A program made the translations under genes and the position numbers. DNA of 8,195 bases from assembly GCA_027063585.1 (NCBI GenBank), contig JAMORM010000061.1, positions 1 to 8,195 on the forward strand, written 5' to 3'. The notes beneath the pieces are model-generated. The model searched no databases, had not been told where the DNA came from, and was given only the letters and a program-made list of their open reading frames with translations. This document shows positions 1-6,795 of this stretch, one piece after another. Numbering within the stretch: the first letter of the stretch is position 1; each line of letters starts with the position of its first letter. Origin of the DNA: Sulfurimonas sp. GTDB lineage: Bacteria; Campylobacterota; Campylobacteria; Campylobacterales; Sulfurimonadaceae.

Positions 1-1129
1 GCGGTCCTATAATAACCGCAAATTTTCCAAGCAGATCATAAAATCCGAAAAATTCCGCCGCATATTTTTGCGGTATCATCTTCGCGTAATACGAACGGCT
101 TAACGCCTGAATACCACCTTGAACAAGAGAAATAAGAAGAGCCAGTATATAAAACTCATACGCATCCTCCATCAGTGAAGCATAAATAATAATAACAATA
201 TAAACACTGATGCAAAGATATATAACTTTTTTCGTGTCCCAACTATCGGCGAGTTTTGCAACTATAAGTGTGGCAGGAAACCCGACGAACTGTACGATAA
301 GTAATGCAACAATAAGCTTACCACTGTCAAATCCAAGTGCCATACCGTAATCTACAGCCATACGAATAATCGTGTCTACTCCGTCAATGTATAACCAGTA
401 AGCGATTAAAAAGAGAAAAAGTCCTTTCAGACTTGTCACTCTTTGAAATGTCTTTTTAAGCCTCAAATAGCCTTGAACAAGTAAAATATTTTTTCTTTTT
501 TTTTCACCTTTTTTCTCTTCTACGAATAATAAAAGAGGCAACGAAAAAAGTGCCCACCAAATCGCCACGCTAATAAAAGAAGCTTTGATTGCCGTAGCCT
601 TGTCCGCAAAGCCAAAAAACGAAGGTTCTTGCACCATAAATACATTCAAGGCAAATAAAATTCCTCCGCCGAGATACCCCAGCGCAAACCCGAGACCGGA
701 AACATAATCGACATTTTTATCATCACTTACAGAAGGCAAAAGCCCGTCATAAAAGACATTTGAACCCATAAAACCGATATTTCCCAATGTATAAATCAAT
801 GCTGCACTCTGCCAGTTTCCCTGTTCAACAAGGGCGAGCGAAGCACTCATCAAGATCCCTAGAAATGCAAAAAAGAATAAAAAACGCTTCTTCAACGAAC
901 CCGCATCCGCGATAGCCCCAAGCAAAGGAGCAATAAGCACAACCACAAAACTGGAAATGGAGTTGGCAAATCCGAGCTGTGCCGTACTCACCGTCACTTC
1001 TGTGCCCACGCTGTAATAAGACTTAAAAAAAATAGGAAAAAATCCGGCCATAACCGTAGTAGCATAAGCCGAGTTAGCCCAGTCATATAATGCCCATGAG
1101 TAAATACTTTTTTTTGTGTTGTTTTGCAT
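1..1129 (-). CDS. UMF1-family (Atg22-like) MFS permease, C-terminus cut by window edge
   Basis: This is an inner-membrane permease of the major facilitator superfamily, UMF1 branch (related to yeast vacuolar Atg22). The frame is open from the ATG at 1129-1127 to the left edge, giving 376 codons with no stop. Family members are usually around 420-450 residues, so the last transmembrane segments are missing. The N-terminus has the hallmark YDWANSAY (residues 15-22), followed by alternating hydrophobic helices. Near the visible end are GGIQALSRS (338-346) and AAEFFGFYDLLGKFA (357-371), both typical of this family. A charged cytoplasmic loop rich in K and E (about residue 205) fits the centre of a 12-helix MFS protein. 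The substrate is unknown; some Atg22 relatives export amino acids, but nothing here fixes the role. It is divergent from cusA with a 115-bp gap. There is no Shine-Dalgarno before the ATG, and a TATAAA lies only 8 bp upstream of it. A functional link to copper is not shown. Confidence 0.88.
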   Translation of the reverse strand, partial: MQNNTKKSIYSWALYDWANSAYATTVMAGFFPIFFKSYYSVGTEVTVSTAQLGFANSISSFVVVLIAPLLGAIADAGSLKKRFLFFFAFLGILMSASLALVEQGNWQSAALIYTLGNIGFMGSNVFYDGLLPSVSDDKNVDYVSGLGFALGYLGGGILFALNVFMVQEPSFFGFADKATAIKASFISVAIWWALFSLPLLLFVEEKKGEKKRKNILLVQGYLRLKKTFQRVTSLKGLFLFLIAYWLYIDGVDTIIRMAVDYGMALGFDSGKLIVALLIVQFVGFPATLIVAKLADSWDTKKVIYLCISVYIVIIIYASLMEDAYEFYILALLISLVQGGIQALSRSYYAKMIPQKYAAEFFGFYDLLGKFAVIIGP

Positions 1130-1137
1130 AGGTTTAT

Positions 1138-1143
1138 TTTATA
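1138..1143 (-). promoter_or_regulatory. Candidate -10 box of the UMF1 permease gene
   Basis: Read on the minus strand the sequence is TATAAA, followed by eight bases and then the ATG. A start site at normal distance would fall within two bases of the start codon, so the transcript would be leaderless or nearly so. No convincing -35 is seen. This is inferred from the sequence only. Confidence 0.35.
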
Positions 1144-1187
1144 GGAAAATGTATTAAATCCTAGTTATTGAAGAAATTTTCTTTTCT

Positions 1188-1202
1188 CACAAACCCTACA
1201 CA
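1188..1202 (+). promoter_or_regulatory. Putative response-regulator operator of cusA
   Basis: The element is CACAAACCCTACACA. It matches 14 of 15 bases of the element at 6766-6780 before the ytkA-like/copA operon, and in both cases the gap to the -10 hexamer is exactly 9 bp. The half-sites CACAA (1188) and CACAC (1199) are 11 bp apart, the repeat spacing used by OmpR/PhoB-family regulators. It replaces a normal -35 box, which suggests an activator-dependent promoter. The likely binder is the response regulator encoded at 6066-6713; that is inference. Confidence 0.6.
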
Positions 1203-1211
1203 CAAGCTCGC

Positions 1212-1217
1212 TATAAT
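1212..1217 (+). promoter_or_regulatory. -10 box of the cusA promoter
   Basis: This is a perfect TATAAT. Transcription would start near 1224, leaving a leader of about 20 bases. There is no recognisable -35 hexamer at 17 bp; the position is filled by the CACAAAC element. The ribosome binding site is weak (TGGA at 1235-1238, six bases before the ATG). Confidence 0.6.
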
Positions 1218-1244
1218 TTTTAAAACTAAAAAAATGGACAAATT

Positions 1245-4200
1245 ATGATAGAAAAACTCATCGGTTTTAGTATAAAAAACAAATTTATTATCCTTTTAGC
1301 CGCTTTAGTACTCGTTGCCGGCTCTATTTGGAGTATGAAAAATACGCCTTTGGATGCTTTGCCTGATTTGTCTCCTCCTCAGGTAATTGTACAGATTAAC
1401 TGGGCGGGACAGTCCCCTGAAATCGTAGAGTCTCAAGGAACATATCCGCTTGTGGCACAGTTTTTAGCCATTGCCAATATTGATACGGTTCGCGGATATT
1501 CTACCTATGAGAACGGTCTGATTTACATTATTTTTAAAGAGGGAACCGACCTCTACTGGGCACGGAGCCGTGTGCTTGAACAGCTTGCTTCCATTCAATC
1601 ACAACTGCCTGCAAATATGAACGTAGCGCTTGGTCCCGATGCAAGCGGTGTGGGCTGGGTGTATGAGTATGCCCTTAAGTCAAAAACAAAAAATCTTGCT
1701 CAGCTTCGTACACTACAGGATTATTATTACAAATATGCACTTATGGGTGTAGACGGTGTGAGTGAAGTGGCAAGTATCGGTGGGTTTATTCCTACCTTTC
1801 AAGTCACTGTAAACAATGACAATTTAGTTCGTTACAACCTCAGCATACAAGATATTAAAAATGTACTGGCGAAAAACAACAACGATACGGGTGGTCGAAT
1901 CGTCATTAAAAACGGCTATGAGTGGATGGTGCAGGCAAAAAGCTACATCAAAAACCTGGATGACATCAGAGGACTTGTCGTTACCACAAAAGCAGGCACA
2001 CCTGTAAAACTCGGAGATATTGCCAGAGTAGAACTTACTCCTGCACCGCGTCGCGGTCTGGCAGACCTCAACGGGGAAGGCGAAGTCGTCGGCGGCATTG
2101 TTATGGCACGCTACGGCGAAGATGTTTACACGATGATACAACGGGTTCAAAAGAAGATGAAAGAGCTCAAAGTCGACGGTGTGGATGTTATCACTGTTTA
2201 TGACCGCTCGGGGCTTATAGACAAAGCTGTAGATACACTCAAAGATACGCTTATTGAAGAGAGTGTCATTGTTGTTGTTATCATCGGGCTTTTTTTGATG
2301 CACTTTCGATCTTCTCTTATTGTTATTATTGTTCTGCCTTTAACCGTCGGTTTTACCTTTTTACTGATGAAAATATTTGGCATTGGTTCAAATATTATGA
2401 GTCTCGGCGGTATTGCCATTGCCATTGGTGCAATGGTAGATGCCTCCATTGTTATGATAGAAAATGCCCATAAAATGCTGCACAAATTTGAACATAAAGA
2501 GGACAGAATTCCCACAGAAAAAGAGCGTATTGCCATCATACTCAAATCATCACAACTTGTCGGACGTCCTATATTTTTCGCACTCGCACTCATTGTCGTC
2601 TCTTTTTTACCTATTTTTGCCCTCAGCGGACAAGAAGGACTACTCTTTACACCGCTTGCATTTACAAAAACATTTGCAATGGCTGCGGGAGCACTGCTGA
2701 GTATTACTTTGGTACCTGCTTTGATGATATTTTTTGTCAAAGGCAGAATTTTACCCGAGAGCAAAAATCCGCTCAACAGATTTTTTATCTGGCTCTATCG
2801 CCCTATTATCGTTTACGGGCTCAAGGCAAAATATCTTGTTATTGTTTTGGTTTTGCTCTCCCTCGGTTACATGTACCCACTTTATAAAAGCCTCAAATGG
2901 GAATTTATGCCTATGCTTAATGAGCAGACTTTTATGTATATGCCCGTTACGCCTTACGGTATCAGTATAGACCAGACAAAACAGCTTTTGCAAAAAACAG
3001 ACAAAATTATTAAATCATTTCCCGAAGTAGAAAATGTATTTGGCAAAGCCGGACGCGCAGGCACGGCAACCGACCCTGCACCGCTTGGTATGCTTGAAAC
3101 CATCATTACGCTCAAACCAAAATCCGAGTGGTCAAAGGGAATGACCTATGATAAGCTCAGAGAAGATATGGAAGCCGCACTGCAGGTTCCCGGACTGACA
3201 AACTCATGGACCTATCCTATTCGCGGTCGTATAGATATGCTTTTAAGCGGTATACGAACGCCTGTCGGTATCAAACTTTATGGCAGGGATGCAAAAGGTC
3301 TGCAAAAATTTGGCAAACAGATAGAAGAAAAACTGCGAGAGTATGACAAAACACTCTCCGTCTTTGCCGATCAGGCAAGTGCGGGTTACTACATAGACAT
3401 TATTCCTAATAAGGAGAAACTCGCACGTTACGAAATGAATAAAGATACTCTCTTAGAGTATACCTCTTTCGCTATAGGAGGGATGAAGGTCACAACCATG
3501 TATAAAGGACTGGAACGCTACCCAATTAGTCTGCGTCTTGAAGGCAATGAGAGAAGAAGCCTTGAGTCCATCAGAAATATACAAATCAAAACAAAACTCG
3601 GCTTTGTACCACTTGGGAGTTTGGCAAAAGTAGCCTACAGACAAAGTGCTTCCGTCATCAAAAGTGAAATGGCGGCACCGGTTACCTTCATTTATATCAC
3701 GCCAAAAGAGGGCATAAGTGCAACAGAGTATAAAATAGGAGCGCAAAAGTTTATTGACAAAATTAAATTTGACTCGGGCTATTACATAGAGTGGGCAGGA
3801 CAATCCGAATACCTTGACTCGGCAATGAAACGCATCATTTGGATAGTTCCTGCCGTACTTGTCGCAATATTTTTACTTATCTATATGGCACTCAAAAAAC
3901 CGGTACCAACGCTTATAGTCTTTTTTACCCTGCCATTTGCCCTTTTAGGCGGACTTATTTATATAGATATACTTAATTTTGCAATGAGTATAGCCGTTAT
4001 TGTCGGTTTTCTCGCCCTGCTTGGCGTTGCCGCCGAAACGGCTATAGTCATGATAATTTATCTGCAAGAAAGCGTGGATGAATCAAAACAAATACGAGGA
4101 GATGCTTTTGACATCAAAGACCTCAATGCCGCTATTTATGAAGGAGCAGTACAAAGAGTTCGTCCAAAACTTATGACGGTATTTGCCATTCTCGCAGGTC

Positions 4201-4367
4201 TCGCACCTATTATGTACACGCATGGCGTAGGAAGCGAAGTGATGCAACGCATTGCCGCACCTATGCTTGGCGGTGTTGTAAGTTCGGCTGTTTTATCTTT
4301 GGTTATTATCCCGATTTTATTTGAGATTTATGCAAAAAAACAGCTTGATAGAAAAGAGGAGATTTAA
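1245..4367 (+). CDS. cusA: CusA: Cu(I)/Ag(I) heavy-metal RND efflux pump, inner-membrane subunit
   Basis: This is a proton-driven RND pump of the heavy-metal (HME) class that exports monovalent copper or silver from the periplasm or cytoplasm, normally with a CusB adaptor and a CusC outer-membrane channel. At 1040 residues it is full length (E. coli CusA is 1047). It has the two-fold RND pattern: TM1 at about 13-30, a large periplasmic domain to about 335, a TM2-TM6 block at about 338-498, a second periplasmic domain at about 550-860, and a final TM block at about 863-1030. Conserved charged residues are D399 and E406 in TM4 (GAMVDASIVMIENAHK), E931 in TM10 (GVAAETAIVM) and K975 (RPKLMT). The three-methionine Cu/Ag site of CusA is retained as M566 (MYMP), M616 (GMLETI) and M665 (RIDMLLSG). 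Further membrane methionines (385, 397, 404, 479, 494) resemble the CusA methionine relay. These features favour Cu/Ag over Zn/Co/Cd. Partner genes are not adjacent in this window. Confidence 0.96.
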   Translation: MIEKLIGFSIKNKFIILLAALVLVAGSIWSMKNTPLDALPDLSPPQVIVQINWAGQSPEIVESQGTYPLVAQFLAIANIDTVRGYSTYENGLIYIIFKEGTDLYWARSRVLEQLASIQSQLPANMNVALGPDASGVGWVYEYALKSKTKNLAQLRTLQDYYYKYALMGVDGVSEVASIGGFIPTFQVTVNNDNLVRYNLSIQDIKNVLAKNNNDTGGRIVIKNGYEWMVQAKSYIKNLDDIRGLVVTTKAGTPVKLGDIARVELTPAPRRGLADLNGEGEVVGGIVMARYGEDVYTMIQRVQKKMKELKVDGVDVITVYDRSGLIDKAVDTLKDTLIEESVIVVVIIGLFLMHFRSSLIVIIVLPLTVGFTFLLMKIFGIGSNIMSLGGIAIAIGAMVDASIVMIENAHKMLHKFEHKEDRIPTEKERIAIILKSSQLVGRPIFFALALIVVSFLPIFALSGQEGLLFTPLAFTKTFAMAAGALLSITLVPALMIFFVKGRILPESKNPLNRFFIWLYRPIIVYGLKAKYLVIVLVLLSLGYMYPLYKSLKWEFMPMLNEQTFMYMPVTPYGISIDQTKQLLQKTDKIIKSFPEVENVFGKAGRAGTATDPAPLGMLETIITLKPKSEWSKGMTYDKLREDMEAALQVPGLTNSWTYPIRGRIDMLLSGIRTPVGIKLYGRDAKGLQKFGKQIEEKLREYDKTLSVFADQASAGYYIDIIPNKEKLARYEMNKDTLLEYTSFAIGGMKVTTMYKGLERYPISLRLEGNERRSLESIRNIQIKTKLGFVPLGSLAKVAYRQSASVIKSEMAAPVTFIYITPKEGISATEYKIGAQKFIDKIKFDSGYYIEWAGQSEYLDSAMKRIIWIVPAVLVAIFLLIYMALKKPVPTLIVFFTLPFALLGGLIYIDILNFAMSIAVIVGFLALLGVAAETAIVMIIYLQESVDESKQIRGDAFDIKDLNAAIYEGAVQRVRPKLMTVFAILAGLAPIMYTHGVGSEVMQRIAAPMLGGVVSSAVLSLVIIPILFEIYAKKQLDRKEEI

Positions 4368-4379
4368 GCCTCTTTTTTT
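4352..4379. terminator. Hairpin terminator at the cusA 3' end, possibly bidirectional
   Basis: The arms AAAAGAGG (4352-4359) and CCTCTTTT (4369-4376) pair perfectly around a 9-base loop that contains the cusA stop codon, and a T run continues to 4379. On the plus strand this is a good intrinsic terminator. On the minus strand the same hairpin ends in a shorter T run (TTTTC) just beyond the stop codon of the convergent ferritin gene, so it may serve both. The two stop codons are only 10 bp apart. Confidence 0.7.
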
Positions 4380-4893
4380 AACGCATCGTACTCTTTATAT
4401 GCTCTACAAACTCTGTTATATCATCATGTAAATCTTGCAAGTCTGCTTCATGTTCCACCTCATCTGCCAAGATTTGCGAAACCATATTATAAGTAATGAT
4501 GTCCTTGTCTTTGACAATATCAGCAAGTGACGAATAGGTACTGATGGCACACTGTTCCCCTTTTATTGAGTCTTCAAGTATGGCAACCACATCAAAATTC
4601 TTTGGTTCTTCATACCCGCAGTTTGTATGCGTAGCCCACTCCGTTGGATTTAACAGCGGCGTACCTCCGAGCTGGACAATTCTGTCCGCAATCATATTTG
4701 CATGTCTGAGCTCATCGTTTGCATGCTGAGTCAGTTCTGCAAATACCGCATCTTTCATTATCCCCTTAATGACTTTTGCTTCTGTAAAATACTGATAATA
4801 TGCCAACCACTCATCCGCATATGCTCTGTTGAGCAGTTTTACTATCTCAGTTGTTTCAATACCTTTAATAATTGAATTACCTCGTGTCAGCAT
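4378..4893 (-). CDS. Dps-like ferritin (DPSL, 'thioferritin' type)
   Basis: This is a four-helix-bundle ferritin-like protein of 171 residues, resembling the DPSL group (COG2406, 'distantly related to bacterioferritin') that forms dodecameric cages and uses iron and peroxide for oxidative-stress protection. The di-iron ligands of a bacterioferritin-type site are all visible: E28 in helix A (ADEW), E61-x-x-H64 in helix B (ELRH), E113 in helix C and E145-x-x-H148 in helix D (EVEH). Two cysteines, C92 (NCGYEEP) and C115 (GEQC, two residues from ligand E113), match the cysteine pair near the metal site that defines thioferritins. The start is well fixed by AGGAG at 4904-4900, six bases before the ATG. 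It lies downstream of the histidine kinase on the same strand (64-bp gap) but has its own promoter-like, dyad-rich leader. Its role in copper stress is inference; a general oxidative-stress role is the family expectation. Confidence 0.88.
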   Translation of the reverse strand: MLTRGNSIIKGIETTEIVKLLNRAYADEWLAYYQYFTEAKVIKGIMKDAVFAELTQHANDELRHANMIADRIVQLGGTPLLNPTEWATHTNCGYEEPKNFDVVAILEDSIKGEQCAISTYSSLADIVKDKDIITYNMVSQILADEVEHEADLQDLHDDITEFVEHIKSTMR

Positions 4894-4895
4894 GA

Positions 4896-4931
4896 TATAC
4901 TCCTAGTATAATTATAATTTATACTAGTATA
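4896..4931 (-). promoter_or_regulatory. Promoter/operator of the ferritin gene: paired TATACT/AGTATA dyads
   Basis: Two copies of the same dyad flank the start region. TATACT-CCT-AGTATA (4896-4910) brackets the Shine-Dalgarno. TATACTAGTATA (4920-4931) is a perfect 12-bp palindrome. Between them lies AATTATAATT (4910-4919), itself palindromic. The minus strand contains two -10 candidates, TATAAT (4916-4911) and TATAAA (4923-4918). The arrangement fits a repressor operator. The NATAAT-like core also resembles Fur/PerR boxes, but it is not a clean match to either. Confidence 0.5.
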
Positions 4932-4957
4932 TGCCAAATCTTCTTAAAGGAAAATTA

Positions 4958-6073
4958 TTATTTAAATAGTAAGCTGAACTTCGTGCCTTTATCCAGTTTT
5001 GATTCAACTCTGACCTCAATAGCATATTCATCACAAATCTGCTTCACTATGCTCAGACCTACACCAAATCCGCCTGCTATATCTGATTCACGTTGATACA
5101 TCTCAAAAATTTCATCAAGTTTTTTTTCCTCTATTCCTACACCTTCATCTTCTATGACAAAAGAGTTTTTGTCTAGTTTAATAGTTATTGTCGTTTGAGG
5201 CATAGAGTATTTGACGGCATTTGAAAGCAGATTGGAAAAGAGCAACTCGGCTCGGGAGGAAACAATATGAAAAGATACATCTTCTAGCTGTGTTTGAATC
5301 TTTATCTGTTTTGCTTCTGTCAGCTCACTGTAATAGGTCACTGTCTGTGCAACAATGTCTTTTAGGTTCACATCCTCCGCCTCTTGCTGTTTTTGCTTAA
5401 AATTTAAAAATGTCAGTGACTTATATATACTCTCAAGCTGCTTTGTGCTTATAGAAATATTGGTAAGTATTTTTTTATCATACACGGCTTTTTTTATCGC
5501 CCGGCTTGCACTCATTTTCAAAGCAGTTATGGGGGTGTTGAGTTCATGAGAGACATCTTGAATAAAACTCTCGATCTGCTCCATTCTCTGATGAACAGGC
5601 TTCATAAAAAGTTTGGCAAGTATGACGGAAATAATCACGATAAACAAAAAACTTACACCCATTACCAAAAGTACGGTTTTTTTGAGTGCATAGAGCTTTT
5701 GAAAATACTCATTTGTTTTCACAACAACATATTTAATATTTAAATGTTTCTGCGGTGCATCTGAAACTAAAATCTTATACCCGTTTTTTTCATAATACCC
5801 TGTTTGAAACTTTGTTGCTTCATTCGCACCAATCAAACTATACTCAAAACCTTTTTCATTGGGAAGGTGTAGTGTCTTCCTTTTCATTTGCGCATTAATA
5901 ATTAGCCCTGAGAGTTTGTCTGCAATATGATTGAGTTTGTAATATGTTGTATTTTCCAAAGATTTTTTTTGTGCACTGTAATACCAGTATCCTGAAAGCA
6001 AAACAAACAAGAATGAAGAGACGAGGTACAGAGTTACAAAAGAATAAAAAGATTTTTTTTCTAACTCATTCAA
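4958..6073 (-). CDS. Sensor histidine kinase, probable copper/metal sensor
   Basis: This is the membrane sensor kinase partner of the overlapping response regulator. I choose the TTG at 6073-6071 (371 residues): it has a strong AAGGG Shine-Dalgarno seven bases upstream and overlaps the regulator stop by only 8 bp. A TTG at 6103 would add ten residues but has a poor ribosome site. Numbered from 6073, TM1 is about 8-32, a roughly 100-residue periplasmic domain follows (33-131), and TM2 is about 132-153. Then come the phospho-acceptor H176 (SHELNTP), the N box around N285 (NLLSNAVKYS), G1 (DEGVGI, 309-314) and G2 (GGFGVGLSIV, 334-343). Only about 20 residues separate TM2 from the H box, so a full HAMP domain is lacking. 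The periplasmic part holds H49, M63, H69 and H110 as conceivable metal ligands and no cysteine. The copper role comes from the neighbours: it resembles a CusS- or CrdS-like arrangement, which is not proven. Confidence 0.92.
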   Translation of the reverse strand: MNELEKKSFYSFVTLYLVSSFLFVLLSGYWYYSAQKKSLENTTYYKLNHIADKLSGLIINAQMKRKTLHLPNEKGFEYSLIGANEATKFQTGYYEKNGYKILVSDAPQKHLNIKYVVVKTNEYFQKLYALKKTVLLVMGVSFLFIVIISVILAKLFMKPVHQRMEQIESFIQDVSHELNTPITALKMSASRAIKKAVYDKKILTNISISTKQLESIYKSLTFLNFKQKQQEAEDVNLKDIVAQTVTYYSELTEAKQIKIQTQLEDVSFHIVSSRAELLFSNLLSNAVKYSMPQTTITIKLDKNSFVIEDEGVGIEEKKLDEIFEMYQRESDIAGGFGVGLSIVKQICDEYAIEVRVESKLDKGTKFSLLFK

Positions 6074-6713
6074 ACTTATACCCTTCTGCACGAATATTGA
6101 CAATATGTTCTTTGCCGATGTGCTTTCTCAAATTTTTCACAATAGTACGGATCGCATCATCACTCGGCATATCTTCATACTCCCAAAAGTTTTGCAACAA
6201 CTCTTCAGAACTGACTACACGATGACGGTTTTTATAAAGGTAGTGCAGACAGTCACTCTCTTTATGTGTTAGCTTTTTTGTTATATCTGCGATTGTAAGT
6301 GTATGCGTTTTTGTATCGAAATTTATGCTCTCACTCAATTTTATTAGATTTTCAAGTCCGAAATGCCTTTTTATATTTTCTATTCTTTGTGCCAGCTCTT
6401 CTAAATCAAAAGGCTTTTTTATAAAATCGTTTGCACCTGATTCAAAGGCAGATTTAAGGTATTTTGTATCATGAAAAGCGGTAATGAAAATGGTCGGTGT
6501 TTCATCATGAAAATCTCTAAGTTCGCGCAATAAAGAGATACCGTCTCCATCAGGAACGTTTATGTCAAAAATATACAAATCAAATTTTTCATTTTTCGAG
6601 AGTTCCAGTGCTTTTTTCATACCGTAAGTCTGCACTACTTCATATTCATCTTCTAAAAAGTCAACCAAAATATTTGCCAGTGCCGTGTCATCTTCAAGGA
6701 GTAATATTTTCAT
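6066..6713 (-). CDS. OmpR/PhoB-family response regulator, probable copper-response activator
   Basis: This is a cytoplasmic two-component regulator of 215 residues, phosphorylated by the kinase encoded just downstream. The receiver domain (1-115) has the acidic pocket E7-D8-D9, phospho-acceptor D50 (YIFDINVPDGDG), T78 and K100 (KKPF). The C-terminal winged-helix DNA-binding domain (about 125-215) carries the recognition helix near 184-198 (SDDAIRTIVKNLRKH) and ends in the typical RAEGYKFE wing. The start at 6713 gives the standard MKILLLEDD receiver N-terminus; the frame stays open 19 codons further upstream, but that extension has no family support. The gene is divergent from the ytkA-like/copA operon across 117 bp. 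The likely targets are the CACAAAC elements at 6766-6780 and 1188-1202. It is comparable in role to CusR of E. coli or CrdR of Helicobacter, an analogy from context. Confidence 0.93.
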   Translation of the reverse strand: MKILLLEDDTALANILVDFLEDEYEVVQTYGMKKALELSKNEKFDLYIFDINVPDGDGISLLRELRDFHDETPTIFITAFHDTKYLKSAFESGANDFIKKPFDLEELAQRIENIKRHFGLENLIKLSESINFDTKTHTLTIADITKKLTHKESDCLHYLYKNRHRVVSSEELLQNFWEYEDMPSDDAIRTIVKNLRKHIGKEHIVNIRAEGYKFE

Positions 6714-6719
6714 ATAGTT

Positions 6720-6725
6720 ATTGTA
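6720..6725 (-). promoter_or_regulatory. Candidate -10 box of the response regulator gene
   Basis: On the minus strand this is TACAAT with exactly six bases (AACTAT) before the ATG, which would put the transcription start at the start codon itself. The only Shine-Dalgarno-like AGG overlaps the region upstream of the -10 box and is too far from the ATG. A poor -35 (TTTATC, 6748-6743) lies 17 bp upstream. Confidence 0.35.
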
Positions 6726-6765
6726 CCTAAAATTTACATCTCGATAAAATGAATATTTTTCAAAC

Positions 6766-6780
6766 CACAAACACTACACA
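6766..6780 (+). promoter_or_regulatory. Putative response-regulator operator of the ytkA-like/copA operon
   Basis: The element is CACAAACACTACACA, one mismatch from the cusA element at 1188-1202. Half-sites CACAA at 6766 and 6777 are an exact direct repeat with an 11-bp period, which fits tandem binding by an OmpR/PhoB-type regulator. It takes the place of the -35 box. It also lies about 40 bp upstream of the regulator's own candidate -10, so it could mediate autoregulation. Confidence 0.6.
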
Positions 6781-6789
6781 ATAAAGTTA

Positions 6790-6795
6790 TATACT
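6790..6795 (+). promoter_or_regulatory. -10 box of the ytkA-like/copA operon
   Basis: The hexamer is TATACT, 9 bp after the CACAAAC element, the same spacing as in the cusA promoter. The transcript would start near 6802, leaving a leader of about 29 bases with a good AAGGA ribosome site at 6819-6823, seven bases before the ATG. Confidence 0.55.

Noticed and set aside
1234..1248. Four-codon mini-ORF (ATG GAC AAA TTA TGA) whose stop overlaps the cusA ATG
   Set aside because: It has no ribosome binding site and such a short frame is expected by chance. The cusA start itself is firmly supported by the conserved N-terminus.
1824..2776. Long antisense open frames inside cusA (1824-2303 and 2198-2776, minus strand)
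   Set aside because: They are shadows of the conserved cusA frame, with no ribosome sites and no recognisable protein features.
4910..4919. A clean Fur or PerR box in the ferritin leader
   Set aside because: The AATTATAATT core is AT-rich and palindromic but does not match either consensus over its full length, so I report it only as part of a generic dyad operator.
6714..6770. Upstream extension of the response regulator reading frame (19 extra codons)
   Set aside because: The added residues are not part of any receiver domain, and they would run into the divergent promoter and operator. MKILLLEDD is the canonical receiver start.
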